Positions 1 through 9,610 of a DNA stretch of 64,000 bases are shown here, piece by piece. The position numbers were made by a program, and so were the translations under genes. Under the pieces are notes generated by a model. It saw only the letters and a program-made list of their open reading frames with translations, was not told the DNA's origin and ran no database searches. This stretch comes from Petrolisthes cinctipes (taxonomy: Eukaryota > Arthropoda > Malacostraca > Decapoda > Porcellanidae): contig JAWQEG010001220.1 in NCBI GenBank assembly GCA_033782935.1, positions 2,170,001 to 2,234,000 of the forward strand, given 5' to 3'. Each line of letters starts with the position of its first letter. The first letter of the stretch is position 1.

Positions 1-177
1 TGTTAGAGTATTTTCAAAATACATGCTCAAAACATACCTAAAATCGATCTTTTAGGTGCACAAAAGTCGATATGTGCATGCATCTTCAGTACCCGTTTAT
101 ATCTCAAATTCAGGCTCAAAACACCCGAAAATTCAATATTTTGGGGTCCCAGAAGCAATCTGTACATGCCTACTCCG
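1..177. repeat. Type A monomer, subtype A1 (177 bp), reference copy
   Basis: First complete A monomer. A1 is recognised by tacatgctcaaaac near base 20, gtgcacaaaag in the middle, cttcagtaccc, and gaaaattcaat in the second half. The alternative subtype A2 (for example 1150-1326) has tacaggccaaaaac, gtgcccaaaag, cttctgtaccc, attctggccctaaac and gaaaattcgat. Most A monomers in the window are clearly one or the other; a few are mosaics. This copy carries catacctaaaatc where most have catactgaaaatc. Confidence 0.93.
8..22. other. 15-bp perfect dyad in A monomers
   Basis: GTATTTTCAAAATAC has 7-bp arms around a central C. It recurs near base 8 of nearly every A1, A2 and B1 monomer. In C monomers both outer bases change together (see 360-374), so pairing is kept. 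B2 monomers have AAAATTC in the right arm, which leaves only the inner 5 bp paired. The second 88-bp half of each monomer lacks the dyad. Confidence 0.85.
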
Positions 178-352
178 TGTTAGAGTATTTTCAAAATTCA
201 GGCATAAAACATGCTGAAAATCGATATTTTAGATGCCCAAAGTCAATATGTGCATGTATCTTCTGTACCCGTTTATATCTCAAATTCAGGCTCAAAACAC
301 CCGAAAATTCAATATTTTGGGGTCCAAAAGCAATCTGTACATGCCTACACAG
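178..352. repeat. Type B monomer, variant B1', 1 bp short
   Basis: B monomers are one base shorter than A because gcccaaagtcaa replaces gcacaaaagtcg. B1 is marked by attttagatgccc and usually ends ctacacag. This copy has ttcaggcataaaac near its start, a variant seen only in some blocks (also at 6,633-upstream, 11.8, 24.6, 46.0 and 47.7 kb). It also has ggtccaaaag in place of ggtcccagaag, giving 175 bp instead of 176. Confidence 0.9.
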
Positions 353-500
353 TGCTAGAATATTTTCAAAATATAGGCTAAAAACATGCTAAAAATCGAC
401 ATTTTAGGTGCCAAAAAATCGATATCTCAAATTCAGGCTCAAAACATCCGAAAATTCGATATTTTGGGGTCCCAGAAGCGATCTGTACATGCCTACTCCG
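353..500. repeat. Type C monomer (148 bp), reference copy
   Basis: C starts tgctagaatattttcaaaa and lacks 29 bp relative to A. In A the sequence reads gatat, then 25 bases, then atatctc; in C it reads gatatctc directly. The junction creates GATATC at 421-426, which is absent from A and B monomers and so marks the C class. C1 has cgacattttagg with tttagaggtcccagaaggtatc; C2 has cgatcttttagg with tttaggggtcccagaagcgatc. This particular copy has a C1 head and an A2-like tail (tattttggggtcccagaagcgatc). Confidence 0.93.
360..374. other. 15-bp perfect dyad in C monomers, outer pair changed
   Basis: ATATTTTCAAAATAT has 7-bp arms around a central C. Compared with the A form at 8-22, the outer G-C pair has become A-T on both sides. 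Confidence 0.85.
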
Positions 501-676
501 TGTTAGAGTATTTTCAAAATTCAGGCCCTAAACATGCTGAAAATCGATATTTTTGGTGCCCAAAGTCAATATGTGCATGTATCTTCTGTACCCGTTTATA
601 TCTCAAATTCAGGCTCAAAACACCTGAAAATTCAATATTTTGGGGTCCCAGAAGCAATCTGTACATGCCTACTCAG
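501..676. repeat. Type B monomer, subtype B2 (176 bp), shown as two 88-bp halves
   Basis: B2 is marked by ttcaggcc near base 20, atttttggtgccc in the middle and ctactcag at the end. The motif attcagg occurs at 519 and again at 607, exactly 88 bp apart. The homologous atatagg of the next monomer is at 695, another 88 bp on. Aligning 519-588 with 607-676 by hand gives about 70% identity with three or four single-base gaps. The monomer is therefore an internal tandem dimer of an ~88-bp unit. Confidence 0.85.
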
Positions 677-824
677 TGCTAGAATATTTTCAAAATATAG
701 GCTAAAAACATGCTAAAAATCGATCTTTTAGGTGCCAAAAAGTCGATATCTCAAATTCAGTCCCAAAACACCCGAAAATTCGATATTTAGGGGTCCCAGA
801 AGCGATCTGTACATGCCTACTCCG

Positions 825-1149
825 TGTTAGAGTATTTTCAAAATACATGCTCAAAACATACTGAAAATCGATCTTTTAGGTGCACAAAAGTCGATATGTG
901 CATGCATCTTCAGTACCCGTTTATATCTCAAATTCAGGCTCAAAACACCCGAAAATTCAATATTTTGGGGTCCCAGAAGCAATCTGTACATGCCTACACA
1001 GTGCTAGAATATTTTCAAAATATAGGCTAAAAACATGCTAAAAATCGACATTTTAGGTGCCAAAAAATCGATATCTCAAATTCAGTCCCAAAACACCCGA
1101 AAATTCGATATTTAGAGGTCCCAGAAGGTATCTGTACATGCCTACTCCG
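825..1149. repeat. A-C dimer (325 bp)
   Basis: A1 at 825-1001 is followed directly by C1 at 1002-1149. The B monomer is missing, as expected after an unequal exchange between the similar 3' ends of A and B. Confidence 0.85.
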
Positions 1150-2151
1150 TGTTAGAGTATTTTCAAAATACAGGCCAAAAACATACTGAAAATCGATCTT
1201 TTTGGTGCCCAAAAGTCGATATGTGCATGCATCTTGTGTACCCGTTTATATCTCAAATTCTGGCCCTAAACACCCGAAAATTCGATATTTTGGGGTCCCA
1301 GAAGCGATCTGTACATGCCTACTCCGTGTTAGAGTATTTTCAAAATTCAGGCCCAAAACATGCTGAAAATCGATATTTTTGGTGCCCAAAGTCAATATGT
1401 GCATGTATCTTCTGTACCCGTTTATATCTCAAATTCAGGCTCAAAACACCTGAAAATTCAATATTTTGGGGTCCCAGAAGCAATCTGTACATGCCTACTC
1501 AGTGCTAGAATATTTTCAAAATATAGGCTAAAAACATGCTAAAAATCGATCTTTTAGGTGCCAAAAAGTCGATATCTCAAATTCAGTCCCAAAACACCCG
1601 AAAATTCGATATTTAGGGGTCCCAGAAGCGATCTGTACATGCCTATTCCGTGTTAGAGTATTTTCAAAATACATGCTCAAAACATACTGAAAATCGATCT
1701 TTTATGTGCACAAAAGTCGATATGTGCATACAATTTCAGTACCCGTTTATATCTCAAATTCAGGCTCTAAACACCCGAAAATTCAATATTTTGGGGTCCC
1801 AGAAGCAATCTGTACATGCCTACTCCGTGTTAGAGTATTTTCAAAATACAGGCCCAAAACATGCTGAAAATCGATATTTTAGATGCCCAAAGTCAATATG
1901 TGCATGTATCTTCTGTACCCGTTTATATCTCAAATTCAGGCTCAAAACACCCTAAAATTCAATATTTTGGGGTCCCAGAAGCAATCTGTACAAGCCTACA
2001 CAGTGCTAGAATATTTTCAAAATATAGGCTAAAAACATGCTGAAAATCGATATTTTAGGTGCCAAAAAATCGATATCTCAAATTCAGTCCCAAAACACCC
2101 GAAAATTCGATATTTTGGGGTCCCAGAAGCGATCTGTACATGCCTACTCCG
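1150..2151. repeat. Two A-B-C trimers (2 x 501 bp)
   Basis: Units start at 1150 (A2-B2-C2) and 1651 (A1-B1-C). The A monomer at 1651 carries the variant tttatgtgcacaaaag, also found at 12,765, 14,593, 15,920, 42,866, 43,367 and 45,371. Confidence 0.88.
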
Positions 2152-2476
2152 TGTTAGAGTATTTTCAAAATTCAGGCCCAAAACATGCTGAAAATCGATC
2201 TTTTAGGTGCCCAAAAGTAGATATGTGCATGCATCTTCTGTACCCGTTTATATCTCAAATTCTGGCCCTAAACACCCGAAAATTCGATATTTTGGGGTCC
2301 CAGAAGCAATCTGTACATGCCTACACAGTGCTAGAATATTTTCAAAATATAGGCTAAAAACATGCTAAAAATCGATCTTTTATGTGCCAAAAAGTCGATA
2401 TCTCAAATTCAGTCCCAAAACACCCGAAAATTCGATATTTAGGGATCCCAGAAGCGATCTGTACATGCCTACTCCG
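2152..2476. repeat. Hybrid B/A monomer plus C (325 bp)
   Basis: The monomer at 2152-2328 begins like B2 (ttcaggcccaaaacatgctg), then continues like A2 (cgatcttttaggtgcccaaaag), giving 177 bp. C follows at 2329. The same hybrid dimer occurs at 13,266 and 15,094. Confidence 0.82.
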
Positions 2477-2977
2477 TGTTAGAGTATTTTCAAAATACAT
2501 GCTCAAAAAAAAATGAAAATCGATCTTTTAGGTGCACAAAAGTCGATATGTGCATGCATCTTCAGTACCCGTTTATATCTCAAATTCAGGCTCAAAACAC
2601 CCGAAAATTCAATATTTTGGGGTCACAGAAGCAATCTGTACATGCCTACACAGTGTTAGAGTATTTTCAAAATACAGGCCCAAAACATGTTGAAAATCGA
2701 TATTTTTGGTGCCCAAAGTCAATATGTGCATGTATCTTCTGTACCCGTTTATATCTCAAATTCAGGCTCAAAACACCTGAAAATTCAATATTTTGGGGTC
2801 CCAGAAGCAATCTGTACATGCCTACTCAGTGCTAGAATATTTTCAAAATATAGGCTAAAAACATGCTAAAAATCGATCTTTTAGGTGCCAAAAAGTCGAT
2901 ATCTCAAATTCAGTACCAAAACACCCGAAAATTCAATATTTAGGGGTCCTAGAAGCGATCTGTACATGCCTACTCCG
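2477..2977. repeat. A-B-C trimer with poly-A run
   Basis: Normal 501-bp unit, except that aaacatactg is replaced by a run of nine A at 2505-2513 followed by tg. Confidence 0.87.
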
Positions 2978-3626
2978 TGTTAGAGTATTTTCAAAACACA
3001 TGCTCAAAACATACTGAAAATCGATCTTTTAGGTGCACAAAAGTCGATATGTGCATGCATCTTCAGTACCCGTTTATATCTCAAATTCATGCTCAAAACA
3101 CCCGAAAATTCAATATTTTGGGGTCCCAGAAGCAATCTGTACATGCCTACTCAGTGCTAGAATATTTTCAAAATATAGGGTAAAAACATGCTAAAAATCG
3201 ATCTTTTAGGTGCCAAAAAGTCGATATCTCAAATTCAGTCCCAAAACACCCGAAAATTCGAAATTTAGGGGTCCCAGAAGCGATCTGTACATGCCTACTC
3301 CTTGTTAGAGTATTTTCAAAATACATGCTCAAAACATACTGAAAATCGATCTTTAGGTGCACAAAAGTCGATATGTGCATGCATCTTCAGTACCTGTTTA
3401 TATCTCAAATTCAGGCTCAAAACACCCTAAAATTCAATATTTTGGGGTCCCAGAAGCAATCTGTACATGCCTACACAGTGCTAGAATATTTTCAAAATAT
3501 AGGCTAAAAACATGCTAAAAATCGACATTTTAGGTGCCAAAAAATCGATATCTCAAATTCAGTCCCAAAACACCCGAAAATTCGATATTTAGAGGTCCCA
3601 GAAGGTATCTGTACATGCCTACTCCG
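2978..3626. repeat. Two adjacent A-C dimers
   Basis: Dimers at 2978-3302 (325 bp) and 3303-3626 (324 bp; one T missing in atctttagg). This is the only place in the window where two A-C dimers lie side by side. Confidence 0.85.
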
Positions 3627-6131
3627 TGTTAGAGTATTTTCAAAACACATGCTCAAAACATACTGAAAATCGATCTTTTAGGTGCACAAAAGTCGATATG
3701 TGCATGCATCTTCAGTACCCGTTTATATCTCAAATTCAGGCTCAAAACACCCGAAAATTCAATATTTTGGGGTCCCAGAAGCAATCTGTACATGCCTACA
3801 CAGTGTTAGAGTATTTTCAAAATACAGGCCCAAAACATGTTGAAAATCGATATTTTAGATGCCCAAAGTCAATATGTGCATGTATCTTCTGTACCCGTTT
3901 ATATCTCAAATTCAGGCTTAAAACACCCGAAAATTCAATATTTTGGGGTCCCAGAAGCAATCTGTACATGCCTACACAGTGCTAGAATATTTTCAAAATA
4001 TAGGCTAAAAACATGCTAAAAATCGATCTTTTAGGTGCCAAAAAGTCGATATCTCAAATTCAGTCCCAAAACACCCGAAAATTCGATATTTAGGGGTCCC
4101 AGAAGCGATCTGTACATGCCTACTCCGTGTTAGAGTATTTTCAAAATACATGCTCAAAACATACTGAAAATCGATCTTTTTGGTGCCCAAAAGTCGATAT
4201 GTGCATGCATCTTCAGTACCCGTTTATATCTCAAATTCTGGCCCTAAACACCCGAAAATTCGATATTTTGGGGTCCCAGAAGCGATCTGTACATGCCTAC
4301 TCCGTGTTAGAGTATTTTCAAAATTCAGTCCCAAAACATGCTGAAAATCGATATTTTTGGTGCCCAAAGTCAATATGTGCATGTATCTTCTGTACCCGTT
4401 TATATCTCAAATTCAGGCTCAAAACACCTGAAAATTCAATATTTTGGGGTCCCAGAAGCAATCTGTACATGCCTACTCAGTGCTAGAATATTTTCAAAAT
4501 ACATGCTCAAAACATGCTAAAAATCGATCTTTTAGGTGCCAAAAAGTCGATATCTCAAATTCAGTCCCAAAACACCCGAAAATTCGATATTTAGGGGTCC
4601 CAGAAGCGATCTGTACATGCCTACTCCGTGTTAGAGTATTTTCAAAACACATGCTCAAAACATACTGAAAATCGATCTTTTAGGTGCACAAAAGTCGATA
4701 TGTGCATGCATCTTCAGTACCCGTTTATATCTCAAATTCAGGCTCAAAACACCCGAAAATTCAATATTTTGGGGTCCCAGAAGCAATCTGTACATGCCTA
4801 CACAGTGTTAGAGTATTTTCAAAATACAGGCCCAAAACATGCTGAAAATCGATATTTTAGATGCCCAAAGTCAATATGTGCATGTATCTTCTGTACCCGT
4901 TTATATCTCAAATTCAGGCTTAAAACACCCGAAAATTCAATATTTTGGGGTCCCAGAAGCAATCTGTACATGCCTACACAGTGCTAGAATATTTTCAAAA
5001 TATAGGCTAAAAACATGCTAAAAATCGACATTTTAGGTGCCAAAAAATCGATATCTCAAATTCAGTCCCAAAACACCCGAAAATTCGATATTTAGAGGTC
5101 CCAGAAGGTATCTGTACATGCCTACTCCGTGTTAGAGTATTTTCAAAATACAGGCCAAAAACATACTGAAAATCGATCTTTTTGGTGCCCAAAAGTCGAT
5201 ATGTGCATGCATCTTCTGTACCCGTTTATATCTCAAATTCTGTCCCTAAACACCCGAAAATTCGATATTTTGGGGTCCCAGAAGCGATCTCTACATGCCT
5301 ACTCCGTGTTAGAGTATTTTCAAAATTCAGGCCCAAAACATGCTGAAAATCGATATTTTTGGTGCCCAAAGTCAATATGTGCATGTATCTTCTGTACCCG
5401 TTTATATCTCAAATTCAAGCTCAAAACACCTGAAAATTCAATATTTTGGGGTCCCAGAAGCAATCTGTACATGCCTACTTAGTGCTAGAATATTTTCAAA
5501 ATATAGGCTAAAAACATGCTAAAAATCGATCTTTTAGGTGCCAAAAAGTCGATATCTCAAATCCAGTCCCAAAACACCCGAAAATTCGATATTTAGGAGT
5601 CCCAGAAGGTATCTGTACATGCCTACTCCGTGTTAGAGTATTTTCAAAATACAGGCCAAAAACATACTGAAAATCGATCTTTTTGGTGCCCAAAAGTCGA
5701 TATGTGCATGCATCTTCTGTACCCGTTTATATCTCAAATTCTGTCCCTAAACACCCGAAAATTCGATATTTTGGGGTCCCAGAAGCGATCTCTACATGCC
5801 TACTCCGTGTTAGAGTATTTTCAAAATTCAGGCCCAAAACATGCTGAAAATCGATATTTTTGGTGCCCAAAGTCAATATGTGCATGTATCTTCTGTACCC
5901 GTTTATATCTTAAATTCAGGCTCAAAACACCTGAAAATTCAATATTTTGGGGTCCCAGAAGCAATCTGTACATGCCTACTTAGTGCTAGAATATTTTCAA
6001 AATATAGGCTAAAAACATGCTAAAAATCGATCTTTTAGGTGCCAAAAAGTCGATATCTCAAATTCAGTCCCAAAACACCCGAAAATTCGATATTTAGGAG
6101 TCCCAGAAGCGATCTGTACATGCCTACTCCG
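3627..6131. repeat. Run of five A-B-C trimers
   Basis: Units start at 3627, 4128, 4629, 5130 and 5631, each 501 bp. The last two share rare bases (ctgtccctaaac, gatctctacatg, ctacttagtgc), so one trimer was recently duplicated in place. In the trimer at 4128 the C head reads tacatgctcaaaacatgc, an A-like patch in a C monomer. Confidence 0.9.
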
Positions 6132-6956
6132 TGTTAGAGTATTTTCAAAATACATGCTCAAAACATACTGAAAATCGATCTTTTAGGTGCACAAAAGTCG
6201 ATATGTGCATGCATCTTCAGTACCCGTTTATATCTCAAATTCAGGCTCAAAACACCCGAAAATTCAATATTTTGGGGTCCCAGAAGCAATCTGTACATGC
6301 CTACTCCGTGTTAGAGTATTTTCAAAATTCAGGCATAAAACATGCTGAAAATCGATATTTTAGATGCCCAAAGTCAATATGTACATGTATCTTCTGTACC
6401 CGTTTATATCTCAAATTCAGGCTCAAAACACCCGAAAATTCAATATTTTGGGGTCCCAGAAGCAATCTGTACATGCCTACACAGTGCTAGAATATTTTCA
6501 AAATATAGGCTAAAAACATGCTAAAAATCGACATTTTAGGTGCCAAAAAATCGATATCTCAAATTCAGGCTCAAAACACCCGAAAATTCGATATTTTGGG
6601 GTCCCAGAAGTTATCTGTACATGCCTACTCCGTGTTAGAGTATTTTCAAAATTCAGGCCCAAAACATGCTGAAAATCGATATTTTTGGTGCCCAAAGTCA
6701 ATATGTGCATGTATCTTCTGTACCCGTTTATATCTCAAATTCAGGCTCAAAACACCCGAAAATTCGATATTTTGGGGTCCCAGAAGCAATCTGTACATGC
6801 CTACTCAGTGCTAGAATATTTTCAAAATATAGGCTAAAAACATGCTAAAAATCGATCTTTTAGGTGCCAAAAAGTCGATATCTCAAATTCAGTCCCAAAA
6901 CACCCGAAAATTCGAAATTTAGGGGTCCCAGAAGCGATCTGTACATGCCTACTCCG
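6132..6956. repeat. Five-monomer module, second copy (825 bp)
   Basis: A1-B1'-C at 6132-6632 followed by B2-C2 at 6633-6956, with the same ttcaggcataaaac and A2-like C tail as at 1-824. Confidence 0.86.
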
Positions 6957-7281
6957 TGTTAGAGTATTTTCAAAATACATGCTCAAAACATACTGAAAAT
7001 CGATCTTTTAGGTGCACAAAAGTCGATATGTGCATGCATCTTCAGTACCCGTTTATATCTCAAATTCAGGCTCAAAACACCCGAAAATTCAATATTTTGG
7101 GGTCCCAGAAGCAATCTGTACATGCCTACACAGTGCTAGAATATTTTCAAAATATAGGCTAAAAACATGCTAAAAATCGACATTTTAGGTGCCAAAAAAT
7201 CGATATCTCAAATTCAGTCCCAAAACACCCGAAAATTCAATATTTAGAGGTCCCAGAAGGTATCTGTACATGCCTACTCCG
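6957..7281. repeat. A-C dimer (325 bp)
   Basis: A1 followed by C1, with no B. Its position after the five-monomer module matches the A-C dimer at 825-1149, so 1-1149 and 6132-7281 are copies of one longer block. Confidence 0.85.
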
Positions 7282-9285
7282 TGTTAGAGTATTTTCAAAA
7301 TATAGGCCAAAAACATACTGAAAATCGATCTTTTTGGTGCCCAAAAGTCGATATGTGCATGCATCTTCTGTACCCGTTTATATCTCAAATTCTGGCCCTA
7401 AACACCCGAAAATTCGATATTTTGGGGTCCCAGAAGCGATCTGTACATGCCTACTCCGTGTTAGAGTATTTTCAAAATTCAGGCCCAAAACATGCTGAAT
7501 ATCGATATTTTTGGTGCCCAAAGTCAATATGTGCATGTATCTTCTGTACCCGTTTATATCTCAAATTCAGGCTCAAAACACCTGAAAATTCAATATTTTG
7601 GGGTCCCAGAAGCAATCTGTACATGCCTACTCAGTGCTAGAATATTTTCAAAATATAGGCTAAAAACATGCTAAAAATCGACATTTTAGGTGCCAAAAAG
7701 TCGATATCTCAAATTCAGTAACAAAACACCCGAAAATTCGATATTTAGGGGTCCCAGAAGCGATCTGTACATGCCTACTCCGTGTTAGAGTATTTTCAAA
7801 ACACATGCTCAAAACATACTGAAAATCGATCTTTTAGGTGCACAAAAGTCGATATGTGCATGCATCTTCAGTACCCGTTTATATCTCAAATTCAGGCTCA
7901 AAACACCCGAAAATTCAATATTTTGGGGTCCCAGAAGCAATCTGTACATGCCTACACAGTGTTAGAGTATTTTCAAAATACAGGCCCAAATCATGCTGAA
8001 AATCGATATTTTAGATGCCCAAAGTCAATATGTGCATGTATCTTCTGTACCCGTTTATATCTCAAATTCAGGCTTAAAATACCCGAAAATTCAATATTTT
8101 GGGGTCCCAGAAGCAATCTGTACATGCCTACACAGTGCTAGAATATTTTCAAAATATAGGCTAAAAACATGCTAAAAATCGACATTTTAGGTGCCAAAAA
8201 ATCGATATCTCAAATTCAGTCCCAAAACACCCGAAAATTCGATATTTAGAGGTCCCAGAAGGTATCTGTACATGCGTACTCCGTGTTAGAGTATTTTCAA
8301 AATACAGGCCCAAAACATACTGAAAATCGATCTTTTTGGTGCCCAAAAGTCGATATGTGCATGCATCTTCTGTACCCGTTTATATCTCAAATTCTGGCCC
8401 TAAACACACGAAAATTCGATATTTTGGGGTCCCAGAAGCGATCTGTACATGCCTACTCCGTGTCAGAGTATTTTCAAAATTCAGTCCCAAAACATGCTGA
8501 AAATCGATATTTTTGGTGCCCAAAGTCAATATGTGCATATATCTTCTGTACCCGTTTATATCTCAAATTCAGGCTCAAAACACCTGAAAATTCAATATTT
8601 TGGGGTCCCAGAAGCAATCTGTACATGCCTACTCAGTGCTAGAATATTTTCAAAATATAGGCTAAAAACATGCTAAAAATCGATCTTTTAGGTGCCAAAA
8701 AGTCGATATCTCAAATTCAGTCCCAAAAAACCCGAAAATTCGATATTTAGGAGTCCCAGAATCGATCTGTACATGCCTACTCCGTGTTAGAGTATTTTCA
8801 AAATACATGCTCAAAACATACTGAAAATCGATCTTTTAGGTGCACAAAAGTCGATATGTGCATGCATCTTCAGTACCCGTTTATATCTCAAATTCAGGCT
8901 CAAAACACCCGAAAATTCAATATTTTGGGGTCCCAGAAGCAATCTGTACATGCCTACTCCGTGTTAGAGTATTTTCAAAATTCAGGCCCAAAACATGCTG
9001 AAAATCGATATTTTAGATGCCCAAAGTCAATATGTGCATGTATCTTCTGTACCCGTTTATATCTCAAATTCAGGCTCAAAACACCCGAAAATTCAATATT
9101 TTGGGGTCCCAGAAGCAATCTGTACATGCCTACTCAGTGCTAGAATATTTTCAAAATATAGGCTAAAAACATGCTAAAAATCGATCTTTTAGGTGCCAAA
9201 AAGTCGATATCTCAAATTCAGTCCCAAAACACCCGAAAATTCGATATTTAGGGGTCCCAGAAGCGATCTGTACATGCCTACTCCG
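7282..9285. repeat. Run of four A-B-C trimers
   Basis: Units start at 7282, 7783, 8284 and 8785, each 501 bp. The first three alternate as A2-B2-C2, A1-B1-C1, A2-B2-C2, a clear example of the 1,002-bp hexamer phase. Confidence 0.9.
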
Positions 9286-9610
9286 TGTTAGAGTATTTTC
9301 AAAATACATGCTCAAAACATACTGAAAATCGATCTTTTAGGTGCACAAAAGTCGATATGTGCATGCATCTTCAGTACCCGTTTATATCTCAAATTCAGGC
9401 TCAAAACACCCTAAAATTCAATATTTTGGGGTCCCAGAAGCAATCTGTACATGCCTACACAGTGCTAGAATATTTTCAAAATATAGGCTAAAAACATGCT
9501 AAAAATCGACATTTTAGGTGCCAAAAAATCGATATCTCAAATTCAGTCCCAAAACACCCGAAAATTCGATATTTAGAGGTCCCAGAAGGTATCTGTACAT
9601 GCCTACTCCG
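9286..9610. repeat. A-C dimer (325 bp)
   Basis: A1 (with caccctaaaattc) followed by C1, lacking B. Confidence 0.85.

Larger units (their letters stand above)
1..824. repeat. Five-monomer module A1-B1'-C, B2-C2 (about 825 bp)
   Basis: An A-B-C unit at 1-500 is followed by a B-C dimer at 501-824. The B' monomer has ttcaggcataaaac and the first C has an A2-like tail with ggctcaaaac. The same five-monomer combination recurs at 6,132-6,956, 45,871-46,695 and 47,521-48,345. The trimer at 11,615-12,115 is a related partial copy. Confidence 0.85.

Noticed and set aside
353..500. Possible CENP-B box on the minus strand (TATCG then CGGG)
   Set aside because: The spacer between TCG and CGGG is six bases, not the seven of the TTCGnnnnAnnCGGG core, the first T and the fixed A are absent, and many monomers have caatattt here instead.
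1027..1212. Minus-strand open frames of 60-74 codons
   Set aside because: They recur with the repeat unit and are reverse-strand shadows of low-stop AT-rich satellite, not genes.
1149..1508. Recurring 119-codon open frame on the + strand (and 60-134-codon relatives) spanning A and B monomers more than 60 times
   Set aside because: It starts at a GTG at the monomer edge, ends at the same TAG in tgctag at the start of C, and changes freely with the repeat variants. No domain or ribosome-binding context is visible. That 501 is a multiple of three keeps the frame in register by chance.
2505..2513. Poly-A runs (also 52,545-52,554) as retroelement tails
   Set aside because: Nine to ten A bases with normal monomer sequence on both sides and no inserted element or target-site duplication.
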